Source of the DNA: Myxococcales bacterium
Lineage (GTDB): Bacteria > Myxococcota > Myxococcia > Myxococcales > Myxococcaceae
Direction: 5' to 3'
DNA length: 64,000 nucleotides
NCBI GenBank assembly: GCA_020846875.1
Contig: JADLDB010000009.1
Span: 124,001 to 188,000 of the forward strand
This document shows, piece after piece, positions 50,030-59,361 of the stretch. The position numbers were made by a program, and so were the translations under genes. Under the pieces are notes generated by a model, which searched no databases, was not told the origin of the DNA, and was given only the letters and a program-made list of their open reading frames with translations. Every line of letters starts with the position of its first letter. Position 1 is the stretch's first letter.

Positions 50030-51055
50030 ATGGCCCGCTCCAAACTCCGATCGGTCGATTCGGCGCCTGCGCGTGCGCGCGACTCCGGCACCGCCCAGTT
50101 GGCCTGGGCCCGCACGGTGCTGGAGACGGAGGCGCGGGCCATCGCGTCGCTGCCGGCCCGGCTGGGGCTTCAGTTCCTGGACGCGGTCGAGGCGATCCAC
50201 TGCGCCAGGGGCCGCGTGGTCATCACCGCCATCGGCAAGCCCGGCTTCATCGCGCAGAAGCTGTCCGCCACGCTGTCGTCGGTGGGCGTGCCGTCGCTGT
50301 ACCTGCACCCCGCGGAGGCCGCGCACGGAGACCTGGGCCGGGTGGCGAAGGGCGACGTGGTGATCGCGCTGTCCAACTCCGGCGCCACCGAGGAGCTGTT
50401 GCGGTTGGTGGGGCCGCTCAAGCGCCTGGGGGTCACCCTCATCGCCGTCACCGGGGACCCGCGCTCTCCTCTTGCTCGCGGGGCGGAGCTGGTGGTGGAC
50501 ATTGGCTCCATCGACGAGGCCTGCCCGATGGGCCTGGTTCCCACCGCGTCGTCGGCGGCGCTGCACGCGGTGTGCGACGCGCTGGCGATGACGGTGGCCT
50601 GGCGCCGCGAGGTCACCGCCGCCGAGTACGCGCGCTTCCACCCCGGCGGGAAGCTGGGCCGCAGCGTGATGACGGTGAAGGAGCTGATGCGCTCCGGCGA
50701 CGCCAACCCGCTGGTGCGCGACACCGCCACGCTGGCGGAGGTGGTGGTGGTGATGACCAACACGCCCGGCCGCCCCGGCGCCGCCAACGTGGTGGACGCG
50801 AAGGGACGCCTCAAGGGCATCTTCACCGACGGAGATTTGCGACGCCTCGCCGAGAAGCGCGCGCTGGACTTGAAGACAAAGGTGCGCGACGTGATGGCGC
50901 GGCGGCCGAAGTGCGTGGGGCCCGATGAGCTGGTGCTGACCGCCGCGGCGCTGATGCGCGAGGCGAAGATCGACCAGGTGCCGGTGGTGGATCGCGAAGG
51001 CTGCGCCGTCGGGTTGCTCGACGTGCAGGACCTGCTCGCCGCGCGCGTGGTGTAG
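50030..51055 (+). CDS. kdsD: arabinose-5-phosphate isomerase (KpsF/GutQ family)
   Basis: 341 residues from ATG 50030. A SIS domain (about 45-180) contains [19 protein letters not shown] and [15 protein letters not shown], with [19 protein letters not shown]. The [10 protein letters not shown] motif is characteristic of this family. Two CBS domains fill about 215-341. It interconverts ribulose-5-P and arabinose-5-P, the first committed supply of Kdo for lipopolysaccharide. The divergent transaldolase next door also draws on pentose phosphates, so the pairing is sensible. Confidence 0.93.
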   Translation: MARSKLRSVDSAPARARDSGTAQLAWARTVLETEARAIASLPARLGLQFLDAVEAIHCARGRVVITAIGKPGFIAQKLSATLSSVGVPSLYLHPAEAAHGDLGRVAKGDVVIALSNSGATEELLRLVGPLKRLGVTLIAVTGDPRSPLARGAELVVDIGSIDEACPMGLVPTASSAALHAVCDALAMTVAWRREVTAAEYARFHPGGKLGRSVMTVKELMRSGDANPLVRDTATLAEVVVVMTNTPGRPGAANVVDAKGRLKGIFTDGDLRRLAEKRALDLKTKVRDVMARRPKCVGPDELVLTAAALMREAKIDQVPVVDREGCAVGLLDVQDLLAARVV

Positions 51056-51139
51056 GCCCGGGCTTCGTCGGTTCAGGCGGTTGCCTCGCCGTCGAGGGCC
51101 GAGTGACTCGAGAACAACCCCCGTTGGAGGGTGCCCCTC

Positions 51140-51256
51140 GTGAGTGATTCGATTCAACCAACGATAAGGGCGGGGAGCAGGTGCGAGGAGCACCGGGACG
51201 AGTTGAGGCGCCGGCTTGAGCGCGTCGCGTCGCACCTCGGGTTGAGCCAGACGTAG
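51140..51256 (+). CDS. possible 38-residue small protein
   Basis: A GTG start with GGAGG about nine bases upstream opens 38 codons ending TAG inside a 217-base gap. The predicted peptide has a charged helical core ([19 protein letters not shown]). There is no family match and no membrane segment. The ribosome site and helix pattern are the only support. The first 84 bases of the gap, after kdsD, show nothing recognisable. Confidence 0.2.
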   Translation: MSDSIQPTIRAGSRCEEHRDELRRRLERVASHLGLSQT

Positions 51257-51272
51257 GGCTACCCCTCGGCTG

Positions 51273-51686
51273 CTATTGGCCGCTGCCGCTCAGGTTGGCC
51301 GCCGGCCTGGGCGCGTCCGCGTCGTGCTCGAAGATGAGCCGCGTCGCCTGGCTCCCGCTGCGCACCGGGCCGAACGTCACCGTCGCGGTGGTGGACGCGT
51401 TGGGCAGCACGTCGCCCAGCTCCCCCCGCACGAAGAAGGCGCCCGTGTCCGAGCCCTCCAGCGTCAGCCGCGTCAAGGTCAGCGTGTCCTTGCCCACGTT
51501 GGTCGCCGTCACCACCAGCGAGCGCGTCTGCCCCAGCGGCACCGCCCCGAAGTCGTACGTCACCTCCTGCGTGGGCGTCCCGCCGTCCAAGGACAACTGC
51601 AGGTCGCCCCGGTTGGTGGGCTGCACCGACGGCCGGCCACAGGAGACGCCCAGCGTCAACCCGGCGAGGAGCAGCGCTTGCTTCAC
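51273..51686 (-). CDS. small lipoprotein with ASH/HYDIN-like (choice-of-anchor D) domain
   Basis: 137 residues from GTG 51686, overlapping the stop of the TPR gene (GTGA). Lipobox LGVSC gives a lipidated Cys17. The mature part has one Ig-like ASH/HYDIN-type module: [42 protein letters not shown], then a segment with [24 protein letters not shown]. Such modules occur often in myxobacterial lipoproteins and probably mediate binding. It is last in the operon that begins with the LptM-like/lysA genes. Function unknown. Confidence 0.75.
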   Translation of the reverse strand: MKQALLLAGLTLGVSCGRPSVQPTNRGDLQLSLDGGTPTQEVTYDFGAVPLGQTRSLVVTATNVGKDTLTLTRLTLEGSDTGAFFVRGELGDVLPNASTTATVTFGPVRSGSQATRLIFEHDADAPRPAANLSGSGQ

Positions 51687-52831
51687 AGCTTCCCTTCCAG
51701 GCGCGGCGCGTACGCCGGCACCGTGTCCTTGAGCCGCTGCCAGAGCGCCTTGGCCCCTTCCGCGTCGCCCTTCGCCTTGAGCCGCTCGCCCAGCGCCGCC
51801 ACCGCGTCCGGATCCTCTGTCGCCGTCCGCCACACGTTGTCCGCCATCGGCTGCCGGTTCAGCTTCACCATCGTCCACGCGATGCCGGCGCGCAGCCGCG
51901 GGTTGTCCGGCTGGAAGGGCATCACCTGCCGGTAGTTGCCCAGCGCCTCCTGGAAGCGGCCGCGCGCGAGGTGCTCCTCCGCCTCCTCCACCAGCCTGGC
52001 GAAGGACGCCTCCAGCTCCGGAGTGCGCGGCGCGTTCTGGAAGGCCTCCATCGTCTCCTTCGACAACACCGGCGGCATGCCCGGCTGACGCGGAGGCTCC
52101 GGCGGCGCCACCTGCGGCGCTACCTTCGACAAGCCCCCGGCGGCGATCGCCTTCTTCGTGAGCTCGAGCAGCCGCGTGGCCTGCGCGGCCTGCGGCGCGG
52201 TGGGCGCGTCAGCCAGGAAGCGCTCGAAGTCCGCCTTCGCCTGGTCCAGCGACTTGGCCTCGTCACCCTTCGTGTCGAGCAGCAGCGCGGCGCGGGCGTA
52301 GCGGGCCTCCACGTTTCCTTCGAAGGTGTCCAGCGCGCGCGTGTAGGTGGCCAGCGCGGCGCCTGCGTCGCCGAGGAGGAACTCGGTGTGGCCCAACACC
52401 GCCTCTGCCTCCACCAGGCCGGCCAGGCCCACCTTGAGACAGGCCACCGCCTCCGCGCGCTTGCCGGCCTTCAGGTGCGCCTGCGCCTTCTCCAGCAGCA
52501 GCGCCTGCGTCACCTGCGGCCCCGGCGCGCAGCCCGCCTCGGCCGGCGCCGGTACCGGCCGGTTCCCCAGCGCCTTCTTCTCCTTGAGGTAGAGCGCGCG
52601 CACCGGCTCGGCCGCCGCCACCGCCTGGCCGTAGTACGTCCTCGCCTCGGCGTAGCGGCCCTGCCCCAGGTAGAGGCGCCCCAGCGACGCGGCGATCTCG
52701 AACGGCTTGTCCCGGTCCTTGAGGCCCTGCGTCTCGTCCAGCTTCTTCACCAGCGCCTCGGGTGAGGGGGCCGGCGGAGGGCTGGGCGGCAGCGGCGCCT
52801 GGGCGAGGAGAAGAGCGAGGAGGTGCGTCAC
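51683..52831 (-). CDS. periplasmic/secreted TPR protein
   Basis: 382 residues. N-terminal hydrophobic MTHLLALLLAQA looks like a short signal peptide. A Pro-rich stretch follows, then TPR units spread over residues 45-240 (ASLGRLYLGQGRYAEARTYYGQA; KAQAHLKAGKRAEAVACLKVGL; ATYTRALDTFEGNVEARYARA) and again at about 290-375 (AEEHLARGRFQEALGNYRQVMPFQPDNP). It is a binding scaffold with no enzyme motif. It lies 10 bases after folK and overlaps the ASH lipoprotein gene, suggesting those two proteins work together in the envelope. Confidence 0.8.
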   Translation of the reverse strand: MTHLLALLLAQAPLPPSPPPAPSPEALVKKLDETQGLKDRDKPFEIAASLGRLYLGQGRYAEARTYYGQAVAAAEPVRALYLKEKKALGNRPVPAPAEAGCAPGPQVTQALLLEKAQAHLKAGKRAEAVACLKVGLAGLVEAEAVLGHTEFLLGDAGAALATYTRALDTFEGNVEARYARAALLLDTKGDEAKSLDQAKADFERFLADAPTAPQAAQATRLLELTKKAIAAGGLSKVAPQVAPPEPPRQPGMPPVLSKETMEAFQNAPRTPELEASFARLVEEAEEHLARGRFQEALGNYRQVMPFQPDNPRLRAGIAWTMVKLNRQPMADNVWRTATEDPDAVAALGERLKAKGDAEGAKALWQRLKDTVPAYAPRLEGKL

Positions 52832-52841
52832 GGGACGTTCC

Positions 52842-53372
52842 CTAACATGGGCCTTCGGGTTTTGGGTCTTCCCTCACCCCGCCCCTCTCCCCCGATGGCG
52901 GGAGAGGGAGGACGTTCAGCAATTCAGTCACCGTGCGACCGAAGATCGGGTGCCGCGCGTCCGGCGACAGCTCGGCCAAAGGCTCCAGCACGAAGCGGCG
53001 CTCATGCATCCGCGGGTGGGGGATGACCAGGTCGCCCTCCTTCACCACCACCTCGCCCCACAACACCACGTCCACGTCGATGACCCGCGGCGCCCAGCGC
53101 GTCGTGGTGACCCGCCCCATCGCCCGCTCGAGGTCCTTCACCGCGAGGAAGAGCGCGCGCGGTGAGAGCGCCGTCTCCACCAGCAGCACCGCATTCAAGT
53201 AGTCGGGCTGCGGCGTGAAGTCCTCCGGGGGCAGCAGCGCCGGCGTCTCGTGGATCGACGAGCGCCCCAGCGCCCGCGTGTCCGCGAGCGCGCCGAGGCG
53301 GCGCACGGCCTCGTCCAACGCGGCCTGCCGGTCGCCCAGGTTCGAGCCCAGCGCCAGGTGGACGCGCGCCAT
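52842..53372 (-). CDS. folK: 2-amino-4-hydroxy-6-hydroxymethyldihydropteridine diphosphokinase
   Basis: 176 residues. ALGSNLGDRQAALDEAV, the substrate-loop region ETPALLPPEDFTPQPDYLNAV, RWAPRVIDVDVVLWGE and LVIPHPRMHERRFVLEPLAELSP are the HPPK signatures, with the Mg-binding Asp pair in IDVDVV. It transfers pyrophosphate from ATP to the pterin in folate synthesis. Position: 9 bases after the FAH-family gene and upstream of a TPR gene, in the lysine operon rather than with other folate genes. Confidence 0.95.
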   Translation of the reverse strand: MARVHLALGSNLGDRQAALDEAVRRLGALADTRALGRSSIHETPALLPPEDFTPQPDYLNAVLLVETALSPRALFLAVKDLERAMGRVTTTRWAPRVIDVDVVLWGEVVVKEGDLVIPHPRMHERRFVLEPLAELSPDARHPIFGRTVTELLNVLPLPPSGERGGVREDPKPEGPC

Positions 53373-53381
53373 GCCCGTCCT

Positions 53382-54140
53382 CTAACGCGTCACCGGGTTC
53401 TTCAGCACGCCCACGCCCTCCACCTCCACCTCCACCACGTCGCCCGCCGCCATGGGGCCGACCCCCGCCGGCGTGCCGGTGATCACCACGTCGCCGGGCA
53501 GGAGCGTCATCACCTGCGAGATGAAGGACACCAGCTTCGGCGGTGCGTGCACCATGTCACTCGTCCGCCCGTCCTGCCGCGTCGCCCCGTTGAGCCGGCA
53601 CTGGATGCGCAGGTCCCGCCAGTCCAGCCCCGTCACCATCCACGGCCCCAGGCAGGCGAAGGTGTCGTAGCTCTTCGCCCGGGTGTGCTGCGTCTCGCGA
53701 CGCTGCACGTCGCGCGCGGTGACGTCGTTGAAGCAGGACAGCGCGAAGATGCCCCGGGCGGCCGTCGCCTCGTCCACCTTCGACAGGCGCTGGCCGATGA
53801 CCAGCGCCACTTCAGCCTCGTGCTGCACGTCCTGGCTGGCCGGCGGCAGGACAATGGGCGAGAGGTGGGCGTTGAGCGCCGTGGAGGGCTTCAGGAAGAG
53901 CAGCGGCTCCTCCGGCACCTTCTTCCCCATCTCCGCCGCGTGGGCGCGGTAGTTCTGGCCGATCGCCACCACCTTGGACGCGGGCGTGGGCACCAGCCAC
54001 GACGCCTCGGCGGCCGGCACCACCTGCCCGGTGCGGGACACGCCTTCCCACGGCGCGCGAGAGAGGACGTGCAGGCGCTCGCCTTCCACCTCCACGAAGA
54101 GCGCGTCTCCTTCCAGCGCGATGCGTCCGAAGCGCGCCAT
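53382..54140 (-). CDS. fumarylacetoacetate hydrolase (FAH) family protein
   Basis: 252 residues. The C-terminal FAH fold is clear: VVAIGQNYRAHAAEMG, EPLLFLKPSTAL, HEAEVALVIGQRL with the metal-binding Glu, CFNDVTARDVQR, KSYDTFACLGPWMVTG and GDVVITGTPAGVGPM. The family includes 2-hydroxyhepta-2,4-diene-1,7-dioate isomerase, acylpyruvase and oxaloacetate decarboxylase/tautomerase; substrate cannot be told. It starts five bases after the dapB stop, so it is co-expressed with lysine/DAP genes. Confidence 0.88.
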   Translation of the reverse strand: MARFGRIALEGDALFVEVEGERLHVLSRAPWEGVSRTGQVVPAAEASWLVPTPASKVVAIGQNYRAHAAEMGKKVPEEPLLFLKPSTALNAHLSPIVLPPASQDVQHEAEVALVIGQRLSKVDEATAARGIFALSCFNDVTARDVQRRETQHTRAKSYDTFACLGPWMVTGLDWRDLRIQCRLNGATRQDGRTSDMVHAPPKLVSFISQVMTLLPGDVVITGTPAGVGPMAAGDVVEVEVEGVGVLKNPVTR

Positions 54141-54145
54141 GCCCT

Positions 54146-54955
54146 TCAGGCCTTCAGCACGTGCGTCATGTCGTAGAGGCCGGCCGGCTGGCCCACCACC
54201 CAGCGCGCGGCCCGCAGCGCCCCGCGGCCGAACTGCTCGCGGCTCGTCGCCCGGTGCGTCAGCTCCACCCGCTCCCCGTCGCCGAAGAAGAAGACGGTGT
54301 GCTCGCCCACCACGTCCCCGCCGCGCAGCGCCTGCACGCCGATCTCCTTCCGAGGCCGCTCGCCCACCTGCCCCGCGCGCGCGGTGCGGATGACGTCGGT
54401 GCTGCGCCCCACGCCCGCGGCGACCTCCTCCGCCAGGCGCAGCGCGGTGCCCGACGGGGCGTCCTTCTTCATCCGGTGGTGCGCCTCCATCACCTCGATG
54501 TCGAAGCCGTCGCCCAGCCGCCGCGCCAGCTCGCGCGCCACCTCGATCACCAGGTTGACCCCCACCGACATGTTGGGGGACATCACCACCGGCACCTGCC
54601 TCGCCGCGGCCGCCATCTCCGCCTTCGCGTCGGCCGAGAAGCCGGTGCTGCCCACCACCAGCGGCACCTTCGCCGCCGCGCAGGCCCGGGCGTGCGTCAC
54701 CGAGGCCTCGGGCGTGGTGAAGTCGATGACGACGTCGGCGACCGCGAGCGCCTTGTCCAGCGCGTCCACCGTCTCCACCTCCAGGGCGCCCAAGTGCGCC
54801 GCCAGCCCCACGTCGAGGCCGATGGCCGCGCTGCCCGGCTTGTCGGTGCCCCCGGTGAGGGTGAGGTCGTCGGTGTCGCGCACCAGGCGCACCAACAGGC
54901 TGCCCATGCGCCCGGACACGCCCGTCACCACCACCCGCGTCGGCTTCTTCGTCAT
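54146..54955 (-). CDS. dapB: 4-hydroxy-tetrahydrodipicolinate reductase
   Basis: 269 residues from ATG 54955 (CCGGAG upstream); an upstream in-frame start at 54976 is less likely. [18 protein letters not shown] is the NAD(P)-binding fold, [16 protein letters not shown] and [13 protein letters not shown] follow, and [19 protein letters not shown] is the substrate signature with the catalytic His and Lys. It reduces the dihydrodipicolinate intermediate in DAP/lysine synthesis. It follows dapA by 13 bases. Confidence 0.96.
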   Translation of the reverse strand: MTKKPTRVVVTGVSGRMGSLLVRLVRDTDDLTLTGGTDKPGSAAIGLDVGLAAHLGALEVETVDALDKALAVADVVIDFTTPEASVTHARACAAAKVPLVVGSTGFSADAKAEMAAAARQVPVVMSPNMSVGVNLVIEVARELARRLGDGFDIEVMEAHHRMKKDAPSGTALRLAEEVAAGVGRSTDVIRTARAGQVGERPRKEIGVQALRGGDVVGEHTVFFFGDGERVELTHRATSREQFGRGALRAARWVVGQPAGLYDMTHVLKA

Positions 54956-54968
54956 CGCGTGCTCCGGG

Positions 54969-55850
54969 TCAGACAAGGCCCAGCTTCGACAGCTCGGCCT
55001 TCAGCTTCGCGGCGTTGCCTTCCGTCATCGGCACCAGCGGCGCCCGGAGCTGGGGGCCGAACCTGCCCATCAGGTGCAGCGCCCACTTCACCGGGATGGG
55101 GTTGGACTCCACGAAGAGCAGCCGGTGCAGCGGCTGCAGCTCCAGTTGGATGCGCCGCGCCGTCTCCACGTCGTTGGCCAGCGCCGCCGCGCAGAGGTCC
55201 GCCATCTTTCGCGGCGCCACGTTGGAGGACACCGACACCACGCCCTTGCCCCCCGAGAAGATGAAGGGCGCCACCACGAAGTCGTCGCCGGACAAGAGCG
55301 TGAGGCGCTCGCCCACCTGCTCGTAGACGTCCAGCGTCCGCAGCACGCTGCCGGTGGCCTCCTTGAGCGCCACCACCTCGGGGATCTCGCACAGCCGCTT
55401 CACCGTGTCGGGCAGCAGATCGACGCCGGTGCGGCCGGGCACGTTGTAGGCCATGAGCGGAAAGCCCGGGTGCGCCTTCGCCACCAGCCGGTAGTGCTCC
55501 ACCAGGCCGGGCTGGGTGGGCTTGTTGTAGTACGGCGTCACCACCAGCGCGCCGTCGGCCCCGCACTCGCGCGCCGCCTTCACTCCTTCGATGGTCTCTG
55601 CGGTACTGTTGCTGCCCGCCCCGGCGAACACCTTCACCCGGCCCTTGTTGGCCTTGACGCACACCTCGACGGCACGGCGGCGCTCGGCGGGCGTCATCGT
55701 CACCGCTTCCCCGGTGGTGCCCATGGGGATGAGGGCGGTGGTGCCGTTGGTCACCTGGTACTCGACGAGCCACTCGTAGGCGGCCTCGTCCAGCTTCCCG
55801 TCCTTGAACGGGGTGGCCAGCGCCGTCATCGAGCCGGACAGCTTCATCAT
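54969..55850 (-). CDS. dapA: 4-hydroxy-tetrahydrodipicolinate synthase
   Basis: 293 residues from ATG 55850, preceded by GGAGAG; the ATG overlaps the lysA stop (ATGA). The TIM-barrel features are [11 protein letters not shown] (Thr pair), [22 protein letters not shown] with Tyr135, and [10 protein letters not shown] with Schiff-base Lys163. It condenses pyruvate and aspartate semialdehyde, first in the DAP branch that feeds both lysine and peptidoglycan. Confidence 0.97.
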   Translation of the reverse strand: MMKLSGSMTALATPFKDGKLDEAAYEWLVEYQVTNGTTALIPMGTTGEAVTMTPAERRRAVEVCVKANKGRVKVFAGAGSNSTAETIEGVKAARECGADGALVVTPYYNKPTQPGLVEHYRLVAKAHPGFPLMAYNVPGRTGVDLLPDTVKRLCEIPEVVALKEATGSVLRTLDVYEQVGERLTLLSGDDFVVAPFIFSGGKGVVSVSSNVAPRKMADLCAAALANDVETARRIQLELQPLHRLLFVESNPIPVKWALHLMGRFGPQLRAPLVPMTEGNAAKLKAELSKLGLV

Positions 55851-57088
55851 GGCGTCTCTCCTCTCCACAGGTCTTCCAGCGTCTCTCGCGCGCGCACCAC
55901 GCGGTAGCGCGAGCCGTCCACCAGCACCTCGGCGGGCCGGGGGCGGGAGTTGTAGGTGCTTGCCATCGACATGCCGTAGGCGCCAGCGGTCATCACCGCC
56001 AGGCAATCCCCCGGTGACAGCGGCGGGAAGGCGCGCTGGTGGCCCAGCACGTCGCTGGACTCGCACACCGGGCCCACCACGTCCCACTTCGAGCGCGCGC
56101 CCTTGCGGGGCCGCACCGGGCGCACTTCGTGGTGCGCTTCATAGAGGGCAGGCCGCAAGAGGTCGTTCATCCCCGCGTCCACGATGAGGAACCGGCGCGC
56201 AGGCGTCTTCTTCCGGTACAGCACGCGCGTCAGAAGGACGCCGGCGTTTCCCACCAGCACGCGGCCGGGCTCCAGCACCAGCGTGGCGTCGAGGCCGCGC
56301 AGTGGCTCGCGAACCGCGCGGGCGTACTCCTCGAGGCCGGGGGGCCGCTCCGTGGTGTAGGTGACGCCCAGCCCGCCGCCGACGTCGAGGTGGGTGAGGG
56401 GCAGCCCCAGCCGCTGCAGGCCGCGGTACAGGTCCGCCACCTTGCCGATCGCCTCGCGCACCGGCCGCGTGTCGGTGAGCTGCGAGCCGATGTGGCAGTC
56501 CAGCCCGCGGGCCAGCAGGCCCTTCAGCTGCCGGCTCTTCTTGTACAGCCCCACCGCCTCCTCGAAGGGCACGCCGAACTTCGACGTCCTCAAGGCCGTG
56601 GCGATGTAGCGGTGCGTCTTCGCGTCGACGCCGGGGTTGACGCGCAGGGCGAAGGGCGCGCGCATCTTGAGCCGCCTCGCCACCGCGTCGAGGCGGGTGA
56701 GCTCCTCCGCGGACTCCACGTTGAACTGGAGGATGCCCAGGCGCAGCGCGAGCTCCAATTCGTCGTCGCGCTTGCCCACGCCGGAGAAGACGACGCGCCG
56801 GGGCTCTCCCCCCGCCTCCACCACCCGCCCCAATTCACCCGCCGAGACGATGTCGAAGCCCGCGCCGCGATCGGCCAGCAGCTTGAGGATGGCCAGGTTG
56901 CTGGACGCCTTCACCGAGTAGCACAGCAGCGCGGGCGTCTGGGCGAAGGCCTGCTGCAGCACGGTGAGGTGCCGCACCAGGGTGGCGGTGGAGTAGACGT
57001 AGGTGGGCGTACCCACCTCGCGGGCGAGGCGCTCCAGCGGCACGTCCTCGCAGTGCAGCGCGCCCCGGCGCAGGTGAAAGTGATTCAC
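55847..57088 (-). CDS. lysA: diaminopimelate decarboxylase
   Basis: 413 residues from GTG 57088 with AGGAGG five bases before it; the frame opens further upstream but that sequence belongs to the overlapping LptM-like gene. The PLP Lys is Lys60 in LLCYSVKASSN. Other marks are HIGSQLTD, LTHLDVGGGLGV, LEPGRVLVGNAGVL and GPVCESSDVLG with the Cys-Glu substrate site. It converts meso-DAP to lysine. Coupled translation with lptM (GTGA) and dapA (ATGA). Confidence 0.96.
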   Translation of the reverse strand: MNHFHLRRGALHCEDVPLERLAREVGTPTYVYSTATLVRHLTVLQQAFAQTPALLCYSVKASSNLAILKLLADRGAGFDIVSAGELGRVVEAGGEPRRVVFSGVGKRDDELELALRLGILQFNVESAEELTRLDAVARRLKMRAPFALRVNPGVDAKTHRYIATALRTSKFGVPFEEAVGLYKKSRQLKGLLARGLDCHIGSQLTDTRPVREAIGKVADLYRGLQRLGLPLTHLDVGGGLGVTYTTERPPGLEEYARAVREPLRGLDATLVLEPGRVLVGNAGVLLTRVLYRKKTPARRFLIVDAGMNDLLRPALYEAHHEVRPVRPRKGARSKWDVVGPVCESSDVLGHQRAFPPLSPGDCLAVMTAGAYGMSMASTYNSRPRPAEVLVDGSRYRVVRARETLEDLWRGETP

Positions 57089-57225
57089 TTCGCCTCCTGG
57101 CAGCAACCGGCGTCGGGCGTGGCGACGACAGCCGAGGCCGGGCGAGCGTCATCCAGCGGCGGGCGCGGAGGGCCCTTGATGCCGCAGGCGGCGAACACCA
57201 GCAGGAGGACGCAGAGGCGGAACAT
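57085..57225 (-). CDS. LptM-like (YifL/LppL) small lipoprotein
   Basis: 46 residues from ATG 57225, with signal peptide and lipobox VFAAC. The mature start CGIKGPPRPPL matches the CG-x-K-G-P-L/P pattern of LptM, which in E. coli assists LptD/LptE maturation at the outer membrane. Small lipoproteins with this motif lie directly upstream of lysA in many Proteobacteria (LppL), exactly as here, and its stop overlaps the lysA GTG. The match is short, and only the motif and gene order support it. It ends DAGCCQEAK. Confidence 0.7.
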   Translation of the reverse strand: MFRLCVLLLVFAACGIKGPPRPPLDDARPASAVVATPDAGCCQEAK

Positions 57226-57318
57226 CAGTCGGCGCGCACCCTGCCCTCGCGGCGGGGCCGGCGCAAGCGCGAGGAGCCTGCCCCTCATCCCCCATGGGAG
57301 AGAGACGGACGGTTGGCT

Positions 57319-59256
57319 TCAGAAGCGGATGCCGAACAGCCCGCGCAGCGCCTGCGCGTTGTCCAGGGTGACGGCCTGGTTGAGGGCGTCGCGCTGCGCG
57401 AAGCCGCCCAGCGGGAAGAGGATGCCGTACTGCAGCTGGGCGAAGAAGCCGTCTTCCGTCTCGTAGCGGGCGCCGGCGTTGATCTCCACGCCCAGGTTGG
57501 CGTCCTGACCGGCGGCCCCGCCCGGGGTGGACCCCACGAAGATGGCGCGCGACCAGATCAGCGAGGCGAACACGTCGAAGCCCTGGGTGATGCGGTACTT
57601 CGCCTTCGGCTTCACGTACAGGCTGTCGGTGACGCTGCCCAGGATTTCCCGGTAGAGGATCATGTCCACCCGGTAGTCGCGGTTGAAGCGGTAGTTCTTG
57701 ATGGTGTCGTCGGTGCACCCGCCCAGGCTGCTGCAGCGGTACTGCGGCCCGTCGATGTCGCCCGGGCCGGTAGCGCCGTCCGCCCCCGAGCCGCGGCGCC
57801 GCGGGTAGTTGCCGAAGCCCGGCGCGTCGTCACCCGAGGCGAAGCCCACCTCGCCGCCGACCTCCAGGTCGCCGTTCAAGAAGCGGTACTCGCCCTGCAG
57901 CACGCCGCCGAACTGGTACACGTAGAGGGACTGGTTGAGACCCGGCGAGTTGGCCGTGCCGCCGGTGAGCGCGCGGTTCTGAATGCTGCCGAGGATGGCG
58001 GCGAACTCCGCCTCGATGCGGAAGTTCTTCCGTTCCACCTTGGCCCAGAGATCGGGGATGAAGAGGAGCGCGTTGCGCTGCACCCAGATCTGCGACGACT
58101 GCGCCACCCCCACCCCGTCGTTCCCCGGCCAGGGCTGCGAGTAATAGTCGATGGGATCGTTCCGCTGCACCCGGTAGGTGAAGTGCACGCCGTAGTTGAA
58201 GACGGTGTGGTTCGCGTCCAGCTTGGCGACCCGCTCGCTCTCGGTGTCGCGGCGGGCAATGGCGATGATGTAGCTGTGCACCTCGTCGGAGTTGGACGTG
58301 TCGTACGGCTGGCCGCCCTCAGGCAGGCGCACGGACGAGGGGCCTTCCACGTTCCAGTCCAGCATGGGGGTGATGTAGAAGCCGGCGATCGGCTCGGCGG
58401 TGAAGCTGACGCGATCGACGGTGTCGCCCCAGTCGTTGTCGAGGCCGTTGCCGTCGTTGTACTGCATGCCCAGGCCCCAGTGGCTGCCCATGCGGCCCAG
58501 CCGGAGGATGCCGATGGGCGTCGACACCTCGCCCCACACGCGCTTGACGGAGATGGAGTCCTGCAGCGAGTTGATGCCGCTGCGCTGCGGCGCCTCGCTG
58601 AAGCTGAAGAGGCTGAACTCGTTGCGGTCGTACCAGTAGCCGTTGCCCGCGTTGCGCGAGAAGGCGTAGTCGGGCGTGGAGCCCCACACCAGGTTGTCGA
58701 GCGCGTCGATCTGGGTGTGGATCCGCACCTCCTCCGAGATGTTCAACGTCGGCTCCACCCGCAGCCGCATGTTGACGCCCGCGTTGGTCCGCTCGGCGTT
58801 GGAGATGGGGGAGCGGCCCCAGAGCTGGTAGCCGGCGGGATCTGCCGCGCGCCCCAGGTCCAACCGGTAGAAGAGATCGGGCCGCACCCGCAGGTAGCCG
58901 TCGAGGGTGACGAGCTCCAGCTTGCGCTTCTCGTCCACCCAGTCCTCCTGCCAGCCCTGCGCGACGGACTGGGTGGCGGCCTGGGCGCGCATCTCCTCGC
59001 GCAGCTCCTTCATCTCGCGGCGGGCCGCTTCCAGCTTGGCGTCGAACTCGCGGCGCATCGCCTCGGGATCGTTCGAGGTGACACCGGCGGAAGGCTCGGC
59101 CTGTCCAGCGGTGCTGCCGGTGTCGGCGCCGACCTTCGAGGCCGGAGGAGGCGCGGCCTTCGGAGCGGGCGCGGCGGTGCCGCCGTCCGTCTGGGCGAGG
59201 GCCGGAGACGGGGTGGTGGCGAGCACCGTCGCAGCGACCAAGAGAGCGCGAGACAT
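57319..59256 (-). CDS. outer-membrane-like protein, TIGR04551 family
   Basis: 645 residues from ATG 59256 (a TTG two codons upstream with GGGGAGAA is possible). Signal peptide ending ALAQ. An Ala/Pro/Gly linker (25-60) precedes a coiled coil (about 65-95, REFDAKLEAARREMKELREEMR). A long beta-strand repeat region with many Trp/Tyr and N-terminal RVRPDLFYRLDLGR runs to a terminal Phe (LRGLFGIRF), as in barrels. The architecture and wording match the myxobacterial TIGR04551 family as I remember it. Function unknown. A TGCTATTTG extended -10-like element lies about 50 bases upstream. Followed by lptM-lysA on the same strand after 93 bases. Confidence 0.65.
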   Translation of the reverse strand: MSRALLVAATVLATTPSPALAQTDGGTAAPAPKAAPPPASKVGADTGSTAGQAEPSAGVTSNDPEAMRREFDAKLEAARREMKELREEMRAQAATQSVAQGWQEDWVDEKRKLELVTLDGYLRVRPDLFYRLDLGRAADPAGYQLWGRSPISNAERTNAGVNMRLRVEPTLNISEEVRIHTQIDALDNLVWGSTPDYAFSRNAGNGYWYDRNEFSLFSFSEAPQRSGINSLQDSISVKRVWGEVSTPIGILRLGRMGSHWGLGMQYNDGNGLDNDWGDTVDRVSFTAEPIAGFYITPMLDWNVEGPSSVRLPEGGQPYDTSNSDEVHSYIIAIARRDTESERVAKLDANHTVFNYGVHFTYRVQRNDPIDYYSQPWPGNDGVGVAQSSQIWVQRNALLFIPDLWAKVERKNFRIEAEFAAILGSIQNRALTGGTANSPGLNQSLYVYQFGGVLQGEYRFLNGDLEVGGEVGFASGDDAPGFGNYPRRRGSGADGATGPGDIDGPQYRCSSLGGCTDDTIKNYRFNRDYRVDMILYREILGSVTDSLYVKPKAKYRITQGFDVFASLIWSRAIFVGSTPGGAAGQDANLGVEINAGARYETEDGFFAQLQYGILFPLGGFAQRDALNQAVTLDNAQALRGLFGIRF

Positions 59257-59361
59257 GAGCAACGTTTCTCCCCTCGAAGAAGACTCCCGAAGACGAGCGC
59301 GGCAAATAGCAGGGTCCGCCGCGGGGAGGTGAGGAAAAACGGGAGCTTTCGCCGCTGTGTG

